Assembly (NCBI GenBank): GCA_017402895.1 | Contig: JAFPLG010000082.1 | Span: 1-5,025, forward strand | DNA: 5,025 nt | Direction: 5' to 3' | DNA from: Paludibacteraceae bacterium | Lineage (GTDB): Bacteria > Bacteroidota > Bacteroidia > Bacteroidales > Paludibacteraceae | Shown here: in pieces, positions 1 through 4,474 of the stretch | Position numbering within the stretch: position 1 is the first letter of the stretch | How the letters are laid out: every line of letters begins with the position of its first letter | Program-made: the position numbers and the translations under genes | Notes under the pieces: generated by a model | Seen by the model: only the letters and a program-made list of their open reading frames with translations | What the model was told of the DNA's origin: nothing | Database searches by the model: none

Positions 1-2
1 AT

Positions 3-1163
3 AGCGCATGGGGATGGAACTACCGTCAAGATGCACTCCTCGGTGCCGACCTCGAACTGCATGTCGACCAGTGGTCTCCGCGCATGCAGGAGAAGAACAT
101 GTCGCTCACGCTTGGCGGCAGTTACGTGAGCAAATACGACCGCTTCGATTCGCTCTATGTCTCGCGCGACGACGGACTCTACCTGTGTAATGTTCCCCGA
201 TGGGTAGGCGCAGGCGATGTGCGTCTGGATTGGGAATACCGTGGCATCGACCTGCTCTTGGAGTATGCCTACAAGGCCAACGATCCCTACGATATCGACC
301 AACTCAGTTTCCGTCCCGGACAGGCACTCATGGCTTCGCTCAGTTATTCGCAAAAAGGACTATCCGTACTTGCTCAGGTCAAGCGCTCGGAGCATATGAA
401 CTTCTTCTCCGACCGACTTGTGATGGACCGAAACGGACTGGCCGGGCGACTCAACCTCATGCCCATGTTCTGCCAGCAGCATACCTACGCGTTGCCGTCG
501 CATCATAGTTATGCTACTCAGTATGGGCTGGGTGAATGGGCCTTCCAGACAGAGTTGCGTTATTCCTGGCCACGCAAGACGAAGATGGGCGGTCGCTATG
601 GAACATCGCTCAAACTGTCTGCGTCCCATATTCGCGGTGTGGCTGCCGAAGGCAGTTGGGCTATTGATACCCGCACCCAGGGAGAATATTATACCGATAT
701 CAACCTGGAATTGGAGAAACGCCTTACCCGCAACTGGTGGCTCAATGCTATGCTCATGTACGAGGCGATCAACCTCAATGTAGTAGAAGGCGAAGGAGGC
801 CTCGTGCGGTCGGGCATCGCCGTGCTCGAGTCGCGCGTGCGCGTATCGGATAAGGTGTCGATGCGTGGCGAACTCCAGTACCTCTACTCGCCGCACTATG
901 ATGGACAGTGGATATTCGCGCTCTACGAACTGAGCCTCTTCAGCCAACTCACGCTCAGCGGCGAATGGATGTATAACATAGGCCATGCACCCGAGGCAAC
1001 CAACGAGCATTTCTATACCGCCTCGGCCACCTATACCAACGGAGCCCATCGTCTCCAGCTGGGCTATACCAAGACCCTGGATGGCTATAACTGCTCCGGC
1101 GGTGTATGCCGCTACGTGCCTCGACAGCAAGGCCTCACACTTAGCTATAACTTCAACTGGTAA
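3..1163 (+). CDS. DUF6029-like outer-membrane protein, 3' part (5' end outside window)
   Basis: The frame is open from the first full codon at position 3, so the gene begins before the window; 386 residues are visible. The in-frame ATG at 84 is not taken as the start because the 27 codons before it read as normal protein (SAWGWNYRQDALLGADLELH). The sequence alternates short amphipathic strands rich in Tyr, Trp and Leu with polar turns, and ends in the aromatic strand GLTLSYNFNW. Both are typical of a beta-barrel in the outer membrane. The segment GLGEWAFQTELRYSWPRKTK followed by GGRYGT, and the C-terminal NCSGGVCRYVP just before the last strand, match what I remember of the Bacteroidales DUF6029 family, whose function is not established. 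It leads a tight operon: its TAA shares a base with the ATG of the next gene. Coupling to two CxxC lipoproteins suggests a shared envelope role (inference). Confidence 0.8.
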   Translation, partial: SAWGWNYRQDALLGADLELHVDQWSPRMQEKNMSLTLGGSYVSKYDRFDSLYVSRDDGLYLCNVPRWVGAGDVRLDWEYRGIDLLLEYAYKANDPYDIDQLSFRPGQALMASLSYSQKGLSVLAQVKRSEHMNFFSDRLVMDRNGLAGRLNLMPMFCQQHTYALPSHHSYATQYGLGEWAFQTELRYSWPRKTKMGGRYGTSLKLSASHIRGVAAEGSWAIDTRTQGEYYTDINLELEKRLTRNWWLNAMLMYEAINLNVVEGEGGLVRSGIAVLESRVRVSDKVSMRGELQYLYSPHYDGQWIFALYELSLFSQLTLSGEWMYNIGHAPEATNEHFYTASATYTNGAHRLQLGYTKTLDGYNCSGGVCRYVPRQQGLTLSYNFNW

Positions 1164-1879
1164 TGCATAAATACACCATACATCATACATCATACATCAT
1201 ACATGTGCTATTAGCACTTGTGCTAATAGTGCATACCTCCTGTGAAGTCATCCCGGAGTCGGAACAACTCATTCCGGTCTCGGTGACGGATACGAGTGCC
1301 CGTCGACATGTGCTGCTCGAGTTCACCGGTTTCCGCTGTGTCAACTGTCCTGCTGCGGCCGAGACGGCTGCTAATCTGCAGCATATCTATGGCGATAGCC
1401 TCATCCTCATCGCCCTGCATCCTGCGTCCAATCCCTTCACCCAGGGAGCCTACGACTACACCTGTCCCGAGGCGGACTCTATCTACCAGCTCCTTGGCGG
1501 ACTACCTACTACGCCTTTCCCCACCGGCAGTATCGACATGCGCTGCTTCGACGACAACTTCTTCATCGCCCCTGCCGATTGGCCCACCAAGCTAATGAAT
1601 ATCAACCAACGACCAACGACAGGCTCTGTCCCGCAAACGACTAGCTACTGGCTGGTCGAAGACAGTGTCCTCGGTGTGCAAGCTATGCCCGATGGAACTG
1701 TCAATACGGCCTATTACCACCGCCATGTGCTGCGTGCCATATCCCCGGAGCCCTTCCTATCCATCCCCGACAAGTGCGACCCTGCGCATTGTTCGGTGGT
1801 GACGGTCTATTCTGATCAGAACAAACAAATAATTGATGCATATGAAACATCTTGGACTACTCCTACTACTGCTCCTTAG
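1163..1879 (+). CDS. Omp28-like thioredoxin-fold lipoprotein (short paralogue)
   Basis: A 238-residue protein. The ATG overlaps the upstream TAA (TAATG), indicating translational coupling. Residues 1-26 form a lipoprotein signal peptide with a His-rich start, the hydrophobic core VLLALVLIV, and a cysteine at 27 (HTSC; His at -3 is atypical for a lipobox). After EVIPES, RRHVLLEFTGFRCVNCP places C59xxC62 at the start of a thioredoxin-like domain. FPTGSIDM, with Pro120, is the likely cis-proline loop, aligning with APNITIDR in the paralogue at 2372. The C-terminal strands, CSVVTVYSDQNKQIIDAYETSW, fit the usual end of Omp28-type proteins, so the overlap with the next gene looks genuine and not a frameshift. 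Predicted role: a lipid-anchored thiol-disulfide or structural protein of the envelope; the partner is unknown. Four 7-bp repeats lie in the signal-peptide codons and could make expression phase variable. Confidence 0.82.
   Translation: MHKYTIHHTSYIIHVLLALVLIVHTSCEVIPESEQLIPVSVTDTSARRHVLLEFTGFRCVNCPAAAETAANLQHIYGDSLILIALHPASNPFTQGAYDYTCPEADSIYQLLGGLPTTPFPTGSIDMRCFDDNFFIAPADWPTKLMNINQRPTTGSVPQTTSYWLVEDSVLGVQAMPDGTVNTAYYHRHVLRAISPEPFLSIPDKCDPAHCSVVTVYSDQNKQIIDAYETSWTTPTTAP
1177..1204 (+). repeat. 4 x 7-bp tandem repeat (CATACAT) in signal-peptide codons
   Basis: Four perfect copies of CATACAT run from 1177 to 1204, beginning 14 nt after the ATG of the lipoprotein gene at 1163. They encode the His/Tyr/Ile-rich start of its signal peptide (about residues 6-14). 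Because 7 is 1 modulo 3, one unit gained or lost shifts the frame. The two alternative frames downstream stop at 1212-1214 (TAG) and 1243-1245 (TGA), so either shift would abolish the protein. A gain or loss of three units would keep the frame. Confidence 0.95.
1205..1232 (+). repeat. Inverted repeat/hairpin in signal-peptide codons
   Basis: A perfect 10-bp stem pairs CTATTAGCAC (1208-1217) with GTGCTAATAG (1220-1229) across a 2-nt loop. Two G-U pairs and one G-C pair can extend it to 1205-1232 in RNA. It directly follows the CATACAT repeat and encodes the hydrophobic core VLLALVLIVH. It may be a by-product of Leu/Val codon choice, or an mRNA structure that slows early translation. No T-tract follows, so it is not a terminator. 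Confidence 0.7.
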
Positions 1880-2369
1880 TATCCATGCCCACGCGCTCAT
1901 CATCAGCGTCAACGGCTATGGCGAGATACCTGCCGAAGGTATGTATGTTGAGCTTGCTGAACCCGAGCAAGATATCTTGACGGGCGCTTTGAGATACAAA
2001 TTGGATGGTTCGCTTATCTCAACCAACCCGCTTACCGTCACTATCACCCGCTCTGAGACCAACATAGCGGATGAGTTCTGCTGTGCAGGAGAATGTACGG
2101 CCGGCAATGGCGAGATATCCGAAGAGATGCACTTCAATACCAACGGTTTGACGAACTGGTTTATTCATTATACGCCTGCCTCTAACTCCGATATTACGGT
2201 TACATACACCTTCTCGGATGGCACCGACTCCCGCACCCTCACTGTGAATTATGTCTATAATACGGAAGACATCGAGCCCGTAACCGATAACCCGTCATCC
2301 GTTACCCGCAAGATTCTCCGCGACGGCATCATCTATATCGAAACAGAAAATACTATTTATCACTTATAA
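1842..2369 (+). CDS. Small secreted Ig-like protein with T9SS-like C-terminal tail
   Basis: A 175-residue protein from the ATG at 1842. In-frame TTG 1833 and ATG 1836 are possible but would only add MMH or MH. From 1842 the signal peptide is ideal: MKH, seven consecutive Leu, and AHA at residues 16-18 as the signal peptidase I site. The mature part is beta-rich, with an Ig-like pattern (LTVTITRS, then DITVTYTFSDG and LTVNYVY). FCCAGEC holds Cys80, Cys81 and Cys85. The end, KILRDGIIYIETENTIYHL, resembles the 'K-x-L-x-[DN]-G-x-[IL]-Y-I' tails that target Bacteroidales proteins to the type IX secretion system, but lacks the usual final G-x-x-[VI] segment. The gene overlaps the upstream lipoprotein by 38 bp and is 2 nt from the next one. 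Probable exported partner of the flanking CxxC lipoproteins (inference); the family is not named with certainty. Confidence 0.75.
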   Translation: MKHLGLLLLLLLSIHAHALIISVNGYGEIPAEGMYVELAEPEQDILTGALRYKLDGSLISTNPLTVTITRSETNIADEFCCAGECTAGNGEISEEMHFNTNGLTNWFIHYTPASNSDITVTYTFSDGTDSRTLTVNYVYNTEDIEPVTDNPSSVTRKILRDGIIYIETENTIYHL

Positions 2370-2371
2370 TT

Positions 2372-3763
2372 ATGAAAACCTATCGACTTTTTGCCATCTT
2401 GGCTCTTGGTTCTTGGCTCTTGGTTCTCCCATCTTGCGAACCCAAGCCCGAACCCGAACCGGAAGTTATCCCCGAGTCCTTCCCGCGTAAGCACCTCATC
2501 GAGGAGTTCACCGGCCAAAGCTGTGGTTACTGTCCCTACGGTATGGACTGCGTGCACGACTTCATGGCCAATGACACCAACTACATCCTTGTGCTACACC
2601 ACTACGGCTTTGCGGCCGACCATTTCTCCGTAGCCGGCAGCAAGACCATCACTTCCGCACTCAAAGTGTCTGGAGCTCCGAATATTACGATCGACCGCGC
2701 TAAGACCAAGTCCAGCAACGGTACCAATGTCGTCTTCCATCCCGGCTATCTGCCTTCGGTGAACAAGAACCAGTTCGAGACCACGACGTACGCGTCTGTC
2801 AACATCCGCAATGCCTATGACCCGGCTACGCGTGAACTGCGTGTTTTCGTTTCCGGTGTGCTCTGCAAGGAAGACTATCCCGACCTCAAACTTACCGTCC
2901 TCGTCAAGGAGTCCGGTATGGTCGATACCCAACAGGATTTCTACGAGACCTACGAAGGTTGGAAAGAGTTCCGTCATTGCAATGCCGTGCGGGCGTTTAT
3001 GTCTGACAATCCGAAGGGTGACCCCATTACCGTCAAGGCCGACCGTCATTACGAGGAGCAGTTTGTTATCGATCTCAAGTCCACTTGGAATGCGGAGAAC
3101 TGTATGGTGGTTGCCTTCCTCTCCGAGGAGTTCCAACCGGTCGTGCAAGCTGCGCAGAAACCCGTTGTAGAGGGAACCAAGGGTGGGGCAGATATTCTCC
3201 ACGGCGGTGTCACGGCTGTGCCGGTTGCTGATTATTACCCGGAACCGAATGCTACGAGTGGTCCTGCCGACTACTCGAACAACAAGTCCGAGACCTTCAC
3301 AACCTCCTATGCCTACTACGAGCAGTTCCCGGATTATGGTGTCACGATGTGGACCATCCAGGCGTGGAACAAAGAGTCGATCGTTACGGTGAATAAGACC
3401 CAGTGTATCCCGTTTGCGAACCTTATCGTCCTTGCGCCGTATAATGCTACGCCGACTTTGCCTACGGGTGTGTTTCCGGTCAACGCCACAGCACAAGCAG
3501 GGACAGTTATTGCCGGTTATCGCGATGACGCGAAGGTGACGATTGATGGCTCGATGCTCTATTTCACGGGACTGAACTATTTCAACCAGGGCTATCTCGA
3601 CCCACAGGCCCAGTGGCTTATTGCCGATGGCGAGATGACCATCACCGACCAGGGGTGGACTCTCTCCGGCCATGCCCGTAATGGCGCTGCTATCAATCTC
3701 GAGGGCTCGGCGCTCGTCAATCAGGGCTCAGCCAATGCTCCCAGCCGCCTGCGTCGAAAATAA
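2372..3763 (+). CDS. Omp28-like thioredoxin-fold lipoprotein with C-terminal extension
   Basis: A 463-residue lipoprotein. The ATG lies 2 nt after the previous stop. The signal peptide MKTYRLFAILALGSWLLVLPSC gives lipid cysteine Cys22. The following EPKPEPEPE stretch is acidic, as in Bacteroidetes lipoproteins sent to the cell surface (inference). RKHLIEEFTGQSCGYCP places C51xxC54 at the start of an Omp28/thioredoxin-like domain covering about residues 38-262, with a further Cys60. APNITIDR (Pro103) is the likely cis-proline loop, and CMVVAFLSEEFQPVVQAAQ is the last strand pair. Residues 263-310 form a Tyr/Asn/Pro-rich linker, and about 312-455 a separate beta-rich module with LPTGVFPVNATAQAGTVIAG, a layout I recall from other Bacteroidales surface proteins. 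It is a paralogue of the lipoprotein at 1163 (shared EVIPES and EFTG...CxxC). Signal-peptide codons carry a 7-bp repeat. Probable role: surface or periplasmic thiol chemistry; the substrate is unknown. Confidence 0.85.
   Translation: MKTYRLFAILALGSWLLVLPSCEPKPEPEPEVIPESFPRKHLIEEFTGQSCGYCPYGMDCVHDFMANDTNYILVLHHYGFAADHFSVAGSKTITSALKVSGAPNITIDRAKTKSSNGTNVVFHPGYLPSVNKNQFETTTYASVNIRNAYDPATRELRVFVSGVLCKEDYPDLKLTVLVKESGMVDTQQDFYETYEGWKEFRHCNAVRAFMSDNPKGDPITVKADRHYEEQFVIDLKSTWNAENCMVVAFLSEEFQPVVQAAQKPVVEGTKGGADILHGGVTAVPVADYYPEPNATSGPADYSNNKSETFTTSYAYYEQFPDYGVTMWTIQAWNKESIVTVNKTQCIPFANLIVLAPYNATPTLPTGVFPVNATAQAGTVIAGYRDDAKVTIDGSMLYFTGLNYFNQGYLDPQAQWLIADGEMTITDQGWTLSGHARNGAAINLEGSALVNQGSANAPSRLRRK
2399..2426 (+). 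repeat. 4 x 7-bp tandem repeat (TTGGYTC) in signal-peptide codons
   Basis: Four units alternate TTGGCTC and TTGGTTC, which is two exact 14-bp copies from 2399 to 2426. They encode the hydrophobic core LALGSWLLVL of the lipoprotein at 2372. A 7-nt unit is read in all three frames every 21 nt, so the array encodes the same type of hydrophobic peptide in any frame. One unit more or less shifts the frame: one alternative frame stops at 2488-2490, the other stays open to 2633 without encoding the CxxC domain. Confidence 0.92.
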
Positions 3764-3796
3764 CCATCCGGCCTCCGTCTCTCTAAACTAAAAACG

Positions 3797-3822
3797 ATGC
3801 AAATTATGGAATAATTTTGCAT
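3797..3822. repeat. AT-rich inverted repeat overlapping the -33 box
   Basis: ATGCAAA (3797-3803) pairs with TTTGCAT (3816-3822). After one bulged T, TTAT pairs with ATAA, closing on loop GGA. The right arm contains the TTTG used as the -33 box for the gene at 3909. It could be an operator, or a weak hairpin ending the upstream operon, though there is no T-tract directly after it. Confidence 0.55.
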
Positions 3823-3847
3823 ATATGAGAAAAAAGCCGTAACTTTG
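3816..3847 (+). promoter_or_regulatory. Bacteroidetes-type promoter for the YbjQ-family gene
   Basis: TTTG at 3816-3819 is the -33 box and TAACTTTG at 3840-3847 matches the -7 consensus TAnnTTTG exactly. The boxes are 20 nt apart, within the known range for Bacteroides sigma factor ABfr. The transcript would start near 3853, giving a leader of about 55 nt. That leader is A-rich before the ATG (AAACATAAAATAACACAACG) and has no clear Shine-Dalgarno site. Confidence 0.78.
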
Positions 3848-3908
3848 TACGCTGGATGTGTGCAAAGGCTAAATGCCATCTGTAGGAAACATAAAATAAC
3901 ACAACGAT

Positions 3909-4229
3909 ATGATTTTAACAACAACGCCCTCGATTGAAGGGCACAGAATCAAAGAGTACAAAGGACTGGTGTCCGGTGAAGTGATTTTTGGAATGCATTT
4001 CTTGAAGGACATCGGCGCCTCTTTGCATGATTTCTTTGGCGGACGCACGTCCTCTTATGAGCAGGATATGCTTGAGGCACGCGAGACCGCTCAGCGTGAG
4101 ATGGAGGAGCGTGCCCGTCAGATGGGAGCAAATGCGATTATCGGAGTTAGTTTTGGTTACGAGACGATGGGCCAAGCTAACGGTATGATCATGGTCTCCA
4201 TCTCCGGCACCGCTGTGGTTATAGAGTAA
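3909..4229 (+). CDS. ybjQ: YbjQ/UPF0145 family protein
   Basis: A 106-residue cytoplasmic protein matching the YbjQ/UPF0145 (DUF74) family over its full length; the E. coli protein is about 107 residues. Family hallmarks are visible: TTTPSIEGHRIKEYKGLVSGE at the start, GGRTSSYE at 45-52 followed by an amphipathic helix (LEARETAQREMEERARQMGA), then NAIIGVSFGYETMG and the C-terminal MIMVSISGTAV. Members form small ring-like oligomers and are often labelled 'heavy-metal-binding domain', but no firm function is established, and no Cys or His cluster for metal binding is seen here. The gene stands alone, with its own promoter at 3816-3847 and a terminator at 4342-4373, so it is not part of the upstream operon. 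Confidence 0.93.
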   Translation: MILTTTPSIEGHRIKEYKGLVSGEVIFGMHFLKDIGASLHDFFGGRTSSYEQDMLEARETAQREMEERARQMGANAIIGVSFGYETMGQANGMIMVSISGTAVVIE

Positions 4230-4341
4230 AAAGGACCCGGAGCGTTCTCCCGTCAATCGGGAGACATGGCCTCCGCCTAAGAGGGCAATCAAAAAAGGAC
4301 CAGGCTGCTCAAAAAAGGAGCAAGCATGTTCCCTAAAAACC
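4230..4341 (+). other. Structured 3' region with AAAAAGGA repeats
   Basis: The stretch between the ybjQ-like stop and the terminator holds a perfect 7-bp hairpin, TCTCCCG/CGGGAGA (4246-4252/4258-4264, loop TCAAT). It also holds a weaker one, TGCTC/GAGCA (4306-4310/4318-4322). The run A5-6 followed by GGA[CG]C occurs three times (near 4228, 4291 and 4311). No convincing gene is present. It may be the 3' untranslated region of the ybjQ-like mRNA, or a small RNA processed from it (inference). Confidence 0.45.
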
Positions 4342-4373
4342 AGAGCACTCCCAAGCGAGTGCTCTTTTTTTTT
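4342..4373 (+). terminator. Intrinsic terminator of the ybjQ-like gene
   Basis: A perfect 9-bp stem, AGAGCACTC (4342-4350) with GAGTGCTCT (4357-4365), encloses the 6-nt loop CCAAGC and runs directly into a T-tract ending at 4373. This is a textbook Rho-independent terminator. It separates the YbjQ-family gene from the secreted-protein gene at 4475. Confidence 0.93.
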
Positions 4374-4414
4374 GTTGCGTTTTTCGATTTTTACACATTT
4401 TTCGGTAATTAATG

Positions 4415-4428
4415 TACAAGCGTTTGTA
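4415..4428. promoter_or_regulatory. 14-bp near-palindrome, possible operator
   Basis: TACAAGC and GTTTGTA are inverted copies with one mismatch (a perfect site would be TACAAACGTTTGTA). The site ends 10 nt before the -7 box at 4439, so a protein bound there would cover the -33 to -15 area. No good -33 TTTG exists at normal spacing, which would fit a promoter that needs an activator (inference). Confidence 0.4.
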
Positions 4429-4438
4429 AAAAGAGCAC

Positions 4439-4446
4439 TACCTTTG
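4439..4446 (+). promoter_or_regulatory. -7 promoter box of the secreted-protein gene
   Basis: TACCTTTG matches the Bacteroidetes -7 consensus TAnnTTTG and lies 28 nt before the ATG at 4475, predicting a short leader. The only nearby TTTG (4423-4426) is 12 nt upstream, too close to be a standard -33 box. Confidence 0.65.
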
Positions 4447-4474
4447 CAGCATCAATTCAAAAACTTGACAGAAC

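Noticed and set aside
360..1193. 277-codon open frame on the minus strand
   Set aside because: It lies fully antisense to the DUF6029-like gene, has no recognisable domain and no signal peptide, and its start region overlaps the CATACAT repeat. The + strand frame has a family match.
1177..1204. CRISPR-like or attachment-site reading of the CATACAT array
   Set aside because: The units are directly joined without spacers and sit inside a gene, so it is a simple tandem repeat.
1833..1841. Earlier starts TTG 1833 and ATG 1836 for the Ig-like gene
   Set aside because: They only add MMH or MH before MKHLG; the ATG at 1842 gives the normal signal-peptide start. They cannot be fully excluded.
2594..3673. 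359-codon open frame on the minus strand
   Set aside because: It is antisense to the long Omp28-like lipoprotein. Its composition is rich in Arg, Gly, Val and His with no domain, typical of a mirror frame of a biased gene.
3915..4292. 125-codon open frame on the minus strand
   Set aside because: It covers the ybjQ-like gene in antisense; the + strand protein matches a well-known family over its full length.
4326..4412. 28-codon frame with an AAAGGAG site 5 nt upstream (MFPKNQSTPKRVLFFF...)
   Set aside because: It reads straight through the intrinsic terminator at 4342-4373, and its Phe run is only the T-tract. Bacteroidales rarely rely on Shine-Dalgarno sites, so the match is likely chance.
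4423..4426. TTTG as a -33 box for the gene at 4475
   Set aside because: It is only 12 nt from the -7 box, where about 19-21 nt is expected; it is better explained as part of the palindrome.
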